From Planctomycetaceae bacterium (GTDB lineage: Bacteria > Planctomycetota > Planctomycetia > Pirellulales > Pirellulaceae): a DNA stretch of 64,000 bases. A model generated the notes under the pieces. That model saw only the letters and a program-made list of their open reading frames with translations. It was not told the DNA's origin and did not search any database. Shown in pieces: positions 8,844 to 16,380 of the stretch (position 1 is the stretch's first letter; each line of letters begins with the position of its first letter). Both the position numbers and the translations under genes were made by a program. The stretch spans positions 62,001 to 126,000 of the forward strand of contig JAEUIQ010000008.1 in NCBI GenBank assembly GCA_016794985.1, in the 5' to 3' direction.

Positions 8844-9689
8844 ATGACTGCCCCAGATACATCTCAGGCTGAATTATCGCAAGCTGAGTCATCGCAGACG
8901 GAATCTTTGTGGCGTTTCAGAGGTTCGATTCCAAGTTTTAAAATCCCGCGTTGGTTGCGATCGGTGAAAACCTTGTTGGTGATTCAGATTTTGGTCGCGA
9001 TGGTGATCATCGTATGGATTCGTCCAAGTTATGAAAAGTCGCAACGAGATCGCCGTATCCGAAACGTTCGATTGAACGAATTGATCTTTGAAATACAGCA
9101 ACGCTGTCGCAGCAGCAAATTCGATAAGAATCGGTGGTCGCCATCGTTTTTATCGGACGCTACGTTACGTCCCAACAAATTTGATTTCAGTTGGAGACTT
9201 GAGCTCATCGCGGAAAGTCATCGGCATGACGACGACTACCGCGAACCCATTCGCAAACTGCTGGTAGCGCAGAGCCTTGACGAAATCAAGTCCATCATGG
9301 CCAATGTGCCTAACGACTATAGCTTCTCCCGGTGTCCATCGTCGATTGGCACGGACAAGACGGCGATTGTTGCCGTGGTTGATGTGGGTACTGTGGTACA
9401 AACCAACCGAATCGTCGCGCCCGAGGCGATTGTGGATGGGGCCGAAAATACAGGAATGCTGATCGAGCTACAGGATAGCGATATTGCCTGGTGGGAAGCG
9501 CGAGACCTTACCATTGAAGAGGCGATCACGGCAATCAGGAATTGCGGCGATTCAGAAGGCCTGAACGTGTCCCTGGCAAGTGGGAAAGTGGTTGCTGTGC
9601 CTCCCGACACGCCTGCTGAGGAAATCAAGAAGCTGTTTACCGTGAATGACGGCGTGCCCAGTATCCAATTCAAACGCCGACGTCAGTGA
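8844..9689 (+). CDS. Single-pass membrane protein of unknown function
   Basis: I do not recognise this 281-aa protein. The ATG at 8844 has GCGGGGG just upstream; an ATG at 8763 would only add an unlikely tail. The N-terminus is Ser/Gln/Glu-rich with a small repeat (AELSQAESSQTES), then a basic stretch and one hydrophobic helix (VKTLLVIQILVAMVIIVWI, about residues 48-67). The remaining 210 residues are probably periplasmic, with alternating charged and hydrophobic strands. It ends NDGVPSIQFKRRRQ. The segment with WWEARDLTIEEA and VVAVPPDTP resembles short planctomycete DUF1559-like or pilin-associated tails only loosely, so no function is assigned. Confidence 0.7.
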   Translation: MTAPDTSQAELSQAESSQTESLWRFRGSIPSFKIPRWLRSVKTLLVIQILVAMVIIVWIRPSYEKSQRDRRIRNVRLNELIFEIQQRCRSSKFDKNRWSPSFLSDATLRPNKFDFSWRLELIAESHRHDDDYREPIRKLLVAQSLDEIKSIMANVPNDYSFSRCPSSIGTDKTAIVAVVDVGTVVQTNRIVAPEAIVDGAENTGMLIELQDSDIAWWEARDLTIEEAITAIRNCGDSEGLNVSLASGKVVAVPPDTPAEEIKKLFTVNDGVPSIQFKRRRQ

Positions 9690-9735
9690 GTTTGGATGGC
9701 TACCGAGAAACGCCGAAACGAAAGAAGCCGCGGCA

Positions 9736-9769
9736 AGCGATCGTCGCAAGGTTTCTCAATGCGATCGCT
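9736..9769. repeat. Inverted repeat between convergent genes
   Basis: AGCGATCG at 9736-9743 and CGATCGCT at 9762-9769 are perfect complements around 18 nt, nested between GCCGCGGC-like arms further out. It could act as a bidirectional transcription stop, but there is no T-tract. Low significance. Confidence 0.35.
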
Positions 9770-9850
9770 AAGACAGCTCAACCCGCGGCACTTTGCGTTT
9801 GAATCGTGCGCGACACTTCATTCGAAGACGGAGCGAAGGGCGGCTTTCGA

Positions 9851-10285
9851 TTAGGCGAAATCCGTGCTGCGTGAATCTAGGTTGGTTGGCGACAGCGTGG
9901 GAAAAGCGACGGGCGCATCGGAGTGAGCATCTTCCATGTCCATATCTTCCATCATTCGTTGACATTCGATGCAATAGGGGGCGTAGGGTAAGGCCTCGAG
10001 TCGCGGCAAAGCGATGTTGTTACCGCATTCTTCACATTGCCCGTAGCAGTTCTTTTTGATTTTCAATAGAGCCAATTCGATGTTGGCCAATTCGCGGCTT
10101 TCGGCTTCCGCCAATTGAGCACTCAAGACTTCGGCAGTGGATTCGGACGCGAAGTCGACGACATCACCGCCAGTGCGTCGAATTTCTTGGAGCATGGTCA
10201 GATCGCCCGTCAAGGCGCGACTCAATGCTTCACGCCGATGCAATAAATCTTGCTTCAATTGCTCTAGTTGTTGCGAACGATTCAT
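9851..10285 (-). CDS. DksA/TraR family zinc-finger protein
   Basis: Small cytoplasmic protein (144 aa) of the DksA/TraR family, whose members bind RNA polymerase in the secondary channel and modulate transcription initiation with ppGpp. The N-terminal half is a helical coiled-coil (QLEQLKQDLLHRREALSRAL) and the C-terminal zinc finger is CEECG at about residue 83 with CIECQ about 20 residues later. The acidic tip residues of E. coli DksA are not obvious in the loop (DVVDFASEST has one Asp-Asp-like pair), so this may be a paralogue rather than DksA itself. The C-terminal 30 residues are a low-complexity tail. Convergent with the gene at 8844 and followed by no clear terminator. Confidence 0.88.
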   Translation of the reverse strand: MNRSQQLEQLKQDLLHRREALSRALTGDLTMLQEIRRTGGDVVDFASESTAEVLSAQLAEAESRELANIELALLKIKKNCYGQCEECGNNIALPRLEALPYAPYCIECQRMMEDMDMEDAHSDAPVAFPTLSPTNLDSRSTDFA

Positions 10286-10591
10286 GCCGAAGTTCCTGTA
10301 GATGGCCCGACGAAAATGTAGTTCACATTCATGATGACGATCCCTGGAAATGTCAGATCGCTGAAACGAATTTTCGTTAGGAAGTCTTGCGGAACCAAAC
10401 CAAGCGGCAGAATCTGCAGAATCGGAATGGATTGGCCTATTTTGCCCAGCGTCGCGCGACGGACTTAGGTTCGTGTCGAAATTGGCGTCCTACATTTGTT
10501 CGTCCAAATTGAGGAAGATCCCGGTCTGGACAGTGGGATGTCGCTCGTTTTGTAGTAGCGGATTTAGTTTAAAAGCCGAGTAGGAACAATC
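10286..10591. other. Intergenic region between divergent genes
   Basis: Upstream region shared by the DksA-like gene and the gene at 10592. No convincing promoter, repeat or RNA gene was found. Confidence 0.4.
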
Positions 10592-11401
10592 ATGGGAACA
10601 AGTGCTAGTAAAGAGAGCGTCCTTGACGTGCTGTCTCGGATGAAAACCGAACTAAAGTTTGATGTCGAGGACTTGAGTCCAGAATCAGCAGCTGCCGCAA
10701 ACGCGGCTGGCGAAGCTTCGAAAAAACCGGTTGCTGCTCCAGTTGCCAAAGAGCCAAAGCCACCCGCTCCTGCGTTTCAAGAACCGTCGCCGTCGGAGAC
10801 CGTGGAAGAACTTACCAATTACATGGGCGATTTGTTGAAGCGATACGGCAAAGGTGGAGCGGCACCAGCGAATTCGGCTCCCGCAGCGCCAAACAGCCCT
10901 TCAGCTTCGAACACTGGTGAAGCCAATGCGCCGCACCATCCCGATTCGCCCCTGCCTCAACGAAAACCTCGACCTGCCAAAGCCGAGTCAACCGACCCCG
11001 CGCCAGCGGCAGCGAATGAGAAACCGGAAGTAGATCCGAATGCCGAACCCTGTGGCGAAAACGTGCCCAGCGAGTTTTGCTTACTAGAACAGCGAGAGTT
11101 CATCCCAAGAAAGCGCGCTCCGGAAGAGAAAGCATGTATTGATGCGATGCGTGAATTGGCCGTCCATTCCGCGCGGCGCGCGATTCAAACTTGCGACAAT
11201 AAGAAGCGAGGATTTGACGCGAAACATCGGTTGTTCTTGGCATTTGGAGCATTTGCGGTCTCGGGCGTGGCGTTCGTGTTTGCTGACTCTCCATTTTCAG
11301 TAATGGGATGCGTGGCGATGTGCGGTGTCACAATCGGCTGCATGTTTATCGTCAATTGGCAAAAAACCGTGGCGTTGCTGAAAAAATCTGCCAACAGTTA
11401 A
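10592..11401 (+). CDS. Two-TM protein with Pro/Ala-rich cytoplasmic region
   Basis: Unrecognised 269-aa protein. Residues 1-35 are a charged amphipathic segment (ESVLDVLSRMKTELKFDVEDL). Residues 36-150 are low-complexity Pro/Ala/Lys sequence containing one ordered helix (VEELTNYMGDLLKRYG). Residues 150-200 include three Cys and a conserved-looking block (CLLEQREFIPRKRAPEEKACI). The C-terminus has two adjacent hydrophobic helices (about 212-230 and 233-252) and a short basic tail. The topology suggests a mostly cytoplasmic protein anchored by a C-terminal hairpin. The proline linker between ordered parts resembles planctomycete-specific conserved proteins. No function can be assigned. Confidence 0.7.
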   Translation: MGTSASKESVLDVLSRMKTELKFDVEDLSPESAAAANAAGEASKKPVAAPVAKEPKPPAPAFQEPSPSETVEELTNYMGDLLKRYGKGGAAPANSAPAAPNSPSASNTGEANAPHHPDSPLPQRKPRPAKAESTDPAPAAANEKPEVDPNAEPCGENVPSEFCLLEQREFIPRKRAPEEKACIDAMRELAVHSARRAIQTCDNKKRGFDAKHRLFLAFGAFAVSGVAFVFADSPFSVMGCVAMCGVTIGCMFIVNWQKTVALLKKSANS

Positions 11402-11804
11402 GCTGGAGGCTCGTACTTCGCTACCTTCACTCCGGTATGGGAGAACGCCGGAGATGAAGGTGGCGCTGCTACGGGGCAACGAGCTAGGTCGATGATATTC
11501 ATGCTGGAGTCATGCCGAGGACTCGCTTGCATCTACTGGCACGTGCGTCCATGGGAAGCTGCGCCGCGCACCGAGACTCGAGTCACCCTTCTTAACTTAT
11601 CTGGCACTTTCCATGGTCCTTCCTTGGGCAGGGATCGCTTGTTTCTTCGTTAGTCGCCACCCAGAGAATGAATCAACTCTACTGGATTCGATGATCGGGA
11701 TCGCGGTTTGTCCGCCCGATTCGCTGGCCAATCGGGATGAAGAACTATCTTGCGTCGACAGGTTGGCTTCGCAATTTTCTGGCGTTCATCCTCAGGAATT
11801 CTGG
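11402..11804. other. Intergenic region with a long hairpin
   Basis: Contains a near-perfect 15-bp hairpin: 11421-11435 pairs with 11448-11463 apart from one mismatch and one bulge, 20 bp after the stop codon of the gene at 10592. There is no T-tract, so it may be a rho-dependent stop, an RNA-stability element or a repeat. The rest of the 400 bp holds nothing I can support. Confidence 0.45.
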
Positions 11805-13895
11805 TCAGAATTTTTTCAGCCACCCTTGCTTCAAATTACGATCCGTCAAACGTTGGGCCAACTGCTTGCCGACCTTTTTCAAGCCATCCATCGACGATGG
11901 ACCAAGCGTTCCCCCGTACTGGGCGGCCATAACTGACTCGAGCAAACGTACCAACTCCTGGTCGGACGGTTTCGGTTCCAACAACATTCGTCCTAGATCC
12001 GTCCACATACTGTGATCCGATTCAATGATTAGTATTTGCTCGCAACGTGCTAGGTTGTCCACAACGTAAGCCAAGTCCTTTCGTTCCATGGCAATGTGAA
12101 ACAACATCAACTGAGAACGTGCAATCGACTCGATGTTGGCAGGGGCTGCATTGATCCAAACCATATCCTCCAGTTCAAAACGATTGGTCGATGGGGCTTT
12201 TGCGGCAGTTCGCAATTCTCGATCCGCTTTGAATCGCTGTTCGGTTTCTCGATACCATGGAGCCCACGTTGTCACGGGAATTCTCGTGAGAGACGCGTCG
12301 CGAGGGCATAACTGCTCGAGGTTTAGGCCTGCGTCAAAATAAGCTGTCAGAATTTTGAGGGCGTCGGTCGAGTAAGTCGCGGAGTCAACCCCGGATGTCA
12401 ACAATTCCTGTAGTTCCGCCGACATGGCCGTTAATTGTTCGGTGCGATTTTCAGGTCGCCGCAGAAGCTTGGCTATCAATTTTCGGGCGTTGTCTTCTGC
12501 GGTGTTATTACTGTTGGTAACCTCCAACACGCTGGATGCGATACTCCACGGCAGTTTTGTGGCTTCGTATTCACGTCGCTGACCGGCGGCCCGAACGACT
12601 AATGATTTCTCGGAAACTGAAATCAAGCTGACCATCGTATCATCCACCGGAAGCTCTTCGCGATTCGTGAGCAACGGTACTCGAGCGGCAACAGTCGCAT
12701 TGATTTCGGCTCGCCATGCATGCAACTGCTCGACCAATGCCACGGCGTTCTGAAACGACGCTTCGTTTCCGGCAGCTTGTTTGGCTCGAGCGAGGCAACT
12801 TTCGGCCATCTTCGCTTGCCCCGCGGCAATCGCGATAAGGCTTAAGTCCAGTTGCCGCAAGACGGCCAGTCGGCGCACCGCCATTGTTTCGTTTGAGCCC
12901 GGATCGTTCTGGTTTACTGGTGGGTTCGTTGATGGCTCTGACTGGTTCGAATCGGTGTTGGGTAAGTTGTCGTTCGACAAAGGATTTTCGGAAGTTACTG
13001 AAGTCACTTCATTAACCGGTGGATCGGTGGTCGGTGGATCAGTGGTCGGTGGATCGGTGGTTGGTGGATCGGTGGTTGGTGGATCGGTAGTTGGTGGATC
13101 GGTAGTTGGTGGATCGGTAGTTGGTGGATTAGTTGGCGGGGTCGTGACAGGGTTTTCGGGCTTGGAATTGGAGTTGTTAACGATTGCTGGGTTCGAATCG
13201 GGCGTTGCGTCATCTTCCTTCGGGCCGACGTTGGGGTGTGGTTTGTTTAGGTCCGATTTAGGATCTGGTTTTTGAATTGGCTCGGATTGGAATGCGAAAA
13301 AGGGTTCGTCTCGGAACAAGAACAAGGCACTGACGGCAGCTCCACAGCTGACCAACAGGATACCGAGCATAGCCCATCCCAACCAAGGTCGCGCGGCGCC
13401 GCGTGGTCGTCGGGTTGTGGGAACAGGTCGGAACAGGATTTCCTCCGACGGTAAAGTAGAGGTATCCGAAGCTGTGGGATTCACGGCCGGGGGGGGTGTT
13501 ACAACTTTTGCGACCAACTTGGCGGGGTCAACTGGTTTGGCAACGAGTCTCGGTTTCGAGGATTCGACGGAAGACGGCGTCGCGCCCGCGGCGTTGGTTA
13601 TTTCGGTCGGAATGGTTGCTGGTTCGGCGGCTTTGGGCGGCGGAGTCCCAGTTTCAACGGATGCTAATAGCGCGCGCGCCGAGAGTTTGATTTGTTTTGC
13701 GGCTCTGGCTCGTTCGTCTGCGGAGAACTGGACGTGCGCATGTTCCAGCCGCTGCAAGGCTTGTTTGGCGATCGACTTGATCTCTTCAGCGTCGCAGTTT
13801 CCCTTCAAACCTAGGCGATTTAGCTCGGCGGGATCATCACAAGACGCGAGGCCCAGAGCATACTTGATGGCCTCAAAGACTCGCGGGTCAGACAT
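11805..13895 (-). CDS. Membrane-anchored protein with (PTTDP)7 repeat
   Basis: Unrecognised 696-aa protein. The start ATG at 13895 opens MSDPRVFEAIKYALGL; an upstream ATG at 14132 would run into the divergent gene and is rejected. Residues 1-75 form a helical cytoplasmic domain, a Pro/Ala linker follows, and one TM helix lies near residues 170-190 (WLGWAMLGILLVSCGAAVSAL). Outside the membrane is a disordered stretch with seven identical PTTDP units, then about 400 residues of helical sequence with SVSEKSLVVRAAGQRREYEATKLPWS near residue 440. The N-terminal domain plus TM plus extracytoplasmic helical domain suggests an envelope scaffold or sensor, but this is inference. Divergent from the gene at 14081. 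Confidence 0.75.
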   Translation of the reverse strand: MSDPRVFEAIKYALGLASCDDPAELNRLGLKGNCDAEEIKSIAKQALQRLEHAHVQFSADERARAAKQIKLSARALLASVETGTPPPKAAEPATIPTEITNAAGATPSSVESSKPRLVAKPVDPAKLVAKVVTPPPAVNPTASDTSTLPSEEILFRPVPTTRRPRGAARPWLGWAMLGILLVSCGAAVSALFLFRDEPFFAFQSEPIQKPDPKSDLNKPHPNVGPKEDDATPDSNPAIVNNSNSKPENPVTTPPTNPPTTDPPTTDPPTTDPPTTDPPTTDPPTTDPPTTDPPVNEVTSVTSENPLSNDNLPNTDSNQSEPSTNPPVNQNDPGSNETMAVRRLAVLRQLDLSLIAIAAGQAKMAESCLARAKQAAGNEASFQNAVALVEQLHAWRAEINATVAARVPLLTNREELPVDDTMVSLISVSEKSLVVRAAGQRREYEATKLPWSIASSVLEVTNSNNTAEDNARKLIAKLLRRPENRTEQLTAMSAELQELLTSGVDSATYSTDALKILTAYFDAGLNLEQLCPRDASLTRIPVTTWAPWYRETEQRFKADRELRTAAKAPSTNRFELEDMVWINAAPANIESIARSQLMLFHIAMERKDLAYVVDNLARCEQILIIESDHSMWTDLGRMLLEPKPSDQELVRLLESVMAAQYGGTLGPSSMDGLKKVGKQLAQRLTDRNLKQGWLKKF
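13019..13129 (-). repeat. 15-bp tandem repeat coding for PTTDP
   Basis: Seven consecutive 15-bp units (on the plus strand of the form GGTGGATCGGTGGTT) inside the gene at 11805-13895. Third-position changes between units (GTC, GTT, AGT) keep the protein identical, so the array is old enough to have drifted silently while being selected for sequence or length. Confidence 0.85.
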
Positions 13896-14080
13896 GGATT
13901 CTCTCGTGGCGGGGGCAGGACTAGAATACAAATCGTCATCTTTCCATCGTACTCGCCTTTGCCCAAAACGTATACGCGGGATAGAATCAACGCTTGGTCG
14001 TGAATCGGTTAGAACTCCATGAGGAGATAAAAGTTCCCAATCCGCTGTCACGGCCGTGAGGACTCGTAAAGAAACAACAC

Positions 14081-16075
14081 ATGACAGAAAAGAAACAACC
14101 CTTTGGTGCTCTCGGAAATCCGTACGGCACATCGGTTCCAGACGATGTGCTCAATTTTTTCGGAGCGGACGCCCCGGAAGAGCAACCGGCGGTGCGTTGG
14201 AACGAAGAGTTAGAAAAGGCCGCGTTGGAACGCGAGCGTCAAGCGGAGTCCGAACGGGCTGCCGAAGCAGCGCGCCAGTTGGAATTGGCGAGAAAGGCGG
14301 AAGCGGAGGCTTTGGAAGCACGACGGCGCGAAGAATTAGCTGCCGCAGCACGTCAGGCCCAAGCGGCAGCCGAAGCGGCTCGAGTTGAAGCTGGTGCCAG
14401 CGGTGCCGCGAATGGCTCGACGCCGACGAAGACGGCCGAACCCAAGACGTTTGGCCAAACGATTCGTTCGCATTGGGACTCATTGATTGACTCGTTGGGA
14501 ATTGGTGGAAAAGCCAAAGCGGAGAAGAATCGGGCTCGGGAAGAAGCGGAAAGTCGGAGACCTGCAGCCGAGACGGTGCCTTCGGTGAAGTCGACTGCGG
14601 CGACGGAAGCTGGGCCGGAGGCGTCGCTTCGTGTGCCTCGTTCCGGCGATTCCGAAGGTCGAAAGCGAAGTCATGCTTCCGCATCGGATGGAAGCAATCG
14701 TGATGCTTCACGGACGAAACGCGGTGCCGAACCTCGGCAACCTGAAATTTCAAGTGATGCTTTTGGATTTGGTGCGAAGTCCGTTCCAAAATCCGAGGCC
14801 AATACCAACCCGCTTGATGCCTTGTTCGAGACCGCCCCACCACCGAAGCCGCCCGCCTTTACGGATTCGCGCCGTCGTCGTCCTGTGCCGGCTCGGCCAA
14901 TCCCAGAAGAAGTCGTTGAAGATCCAATCGCCGAAGATACGGAGGACGCCGTCGAGTTCGAAGTCGTCGATTTGGCTGGGGAAGATATTTCAGACTTATG
15001 GGAGCGGGACGTTCCGCCGGTTCGACCCTCGCGTCCGCGACGAGAATCGCCCCAACCTACTTCGAGATCGAGCCGAAAGGATGAACCGGTCGAGGGCCGA
15101 AAACGACCTCAAGCGTCGAAGCCCGCTCGAGAGATCGAGGACGTCGAGGAGCAAGACTTGCCGACTCGGTCCAAGGGACAGCGGGAGAAATTTTCAGAAG
15201 AGCCGCGTGCCAGCAGACGAAGTGAAGGTCGAGGCCCCGAGCCGCGTCCGGAACAACGCTCGGAACAACGCTCGGAACAACGCTCGGAACAGCGTTTGGA
15301 AGCACGCCGAAGTGAAAAGCGAAGGCCAGCGCCCGCCCCAGCACCGGTGGATGATGACGACGACGGGTATACATTTGACAACAGTTGGGTGCCGGATGAC
15401 CCCCGCGACGCGGATGCTCCCAAGCGACGCCCGGTTCCGACATGGCGCCGAGTGGTTGACCATGTGGTTGACAGTAACTTAGCAAATCGCCGGGGTAGCG
15501 ACGGCCGGCGACGTTCTGGTGGGCCGCGAGACGGCGTGTCGGGGGCTGGAAAAAATTCGGCGGCTGGTCGCGGTCGTCGTGAAAACGCGCCGACATACTT
15601 GGATGTGCCGGTCGATGACTTCGAAGAGACCTTTGACGACTTGGTTGCACCAGAGTCGGCCGGACGCGGGGGACGACGTGCTCCTAGTGGTCCGCGCGAA
15701 GATTGGGCTCCGGAGCCCCCTCGGACGCCGGATCGGTCTCGAAGTTCCGGGCGTGGACGTTCAGCTCAGCCGTACGTCGACCCCGAAGAGCTTCCGGTGG
15801 ACGACGCTCGAGTCGGTCGGCGTCATTCGCGAAGTGATGAAGGACGCGAACGAACCGCACGCGAGTCGGCGAGTCGGCCCCCGGCAGATTGGGATAATCC
15901 ACCGCGACGAGTCGCGAGTGATCGCGATTCGGCGGCGGTTCGACCTCCGCGGCGAGAATATGAAGAAATTGATGAGCCAGATCCGCAGTCGCCACCGCCG
16001 CGACGTCGGCGTCCCCCGCGAGACGAAGATTCCTCGGGTGGGTCCAATGGCGGCCGCGGGCGTCGTCGTTACTAG
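14081..16075 (+). CDS. Large disordered, Arg/Glu/Pro-rich protein
   Basis: Unrecognised 664-aa cytoplasmic protein without signal peptide or TM helix. Residues 1-35 look ordered (MTEKKQPFGALGNPYGTSVP, then DDVLNFFGAD). Residues 40-110 are an Ala/Glu/Arg coiled-coil. A second short ordered block (FGQTIRSHWDSLIDSLGIG) lies near residue 130. Beyond that it is almost wholly low-complexity and charged, including a triple SEQR repeat near residue 390, acidic patches such as VEFEVVDLAGEDISDLW, and a C-terminal RRRRPPRDE tail. The mixture of short conserved motifs in a disordered chain suggests a scaffold or RNA/protein condensing factor, but nothing in the sequence proves it. The reading frame is intact with strong codon bias. 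Confidence 0.7.
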   Translation: MTEKKQPFGALGNPYGTSVPDDVLNFFGADAPEEQPAVRWNEELEKAALERERQAESERAAEAARQLELARKAEAEALEARRREELAAAARQAQAAAEAARVEAGASGAANGSTPTKTAEPKTFGQTIRSHWDSLIDSLGIGGKAKAEKNRAREEAESRRPAAETVPSVKSTAATEAGPEASLRVPRSGDSEGRKRSHASASDGSNRDASRTKRGAEPRQPEISSDAFGFGAKSVPKSEANTNPLDALFETAPPPKPPAFTDSRRRRPVPARPIPEEVVEDPIAEDTEDAVEFEVVDLAGEDISDLWERDVPPVRPSRPRRESPQPTSRSSRKDEPVEGRKRPQASKPAREIEDVEEQDLPTRSKGQREKFSEEPRASRRSEGRGPEPRPEQRSEQRSEQRSEQRLEARRSEKRRPAPAPAPVDDDDDGYTFDNSWVPDDPRDADAPKRRPVPTWRRVVDHVVDSNLANRRGSDGRRRSGGPRDGVSGAGKNSAAGRGRRENAPTYLDVPVDDFEETFDDLVAPESAGRGGRRAPSGPREDWAPEPPRTPDRSRSSGRGRSAQPYVDPEELPVDDARVGRRHSRSDEGRERTARESASRPPADWDNPPRRVASDRDSAAVRPPRREYEEIDEPDPQSPPPRRRRPPRDEDSSGGSNGGRGRRRY

Positions 16076-16380
16076 GGAGGTTTGCCAATTTCCGCAGAGT
16101 TGTTCACATGAAGCGGATACCAATCGAGCCTGGTTCGATTAAGTGGATCGGGATGCACGATAGAGGTTACGTCACTTGTTGATGCTCGAAGCTAACCGGA
16201 ATTGAAACAACTCGATTTACGGAACGCACCGATCTTCGGGCACGAATTCGCGAGAGTTCGATGTTACGTGACATTGATTCGTTTCTGGCCAGACGAAATG
16301 CGAGAACGGCTTGATGAAATCCTTCATCAAGCCGTTCTCTTTTCGGAACACGCACGGTTGTGGCTGGTAGCGAGCGAACC
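16076..16380. other. Intergenic region between convergent genes
   Basis: Holds the terminator described at 16302-16343. Otherwise nothing I can support. Confidence 0.4.
16302..16343 (+). terminator. Strong hairpin terminator
   Basis: A perfect 17-bp stem (16302-16318 with 16323-16339) with a 4-nt loop ATCC, followed by TTTT. It lies between two convergent genes and probably ends transcription from the gene at 14081; on the other strand the stem is followed only by GCATTTCG. Confidence 0.88.

Noticed and set aside
13019-13129. Possible CRISPR array
   Set aside because: Units are contiguous with no spacers and code for PTTDP in frame.
13896-14132. N-terminal extension of the PTTDP protein from ATG 14132
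   Set aside because: It would overlap the divergent gene's start and its composition is not protein-like; the ATG at 13895 opens an ordered domain.
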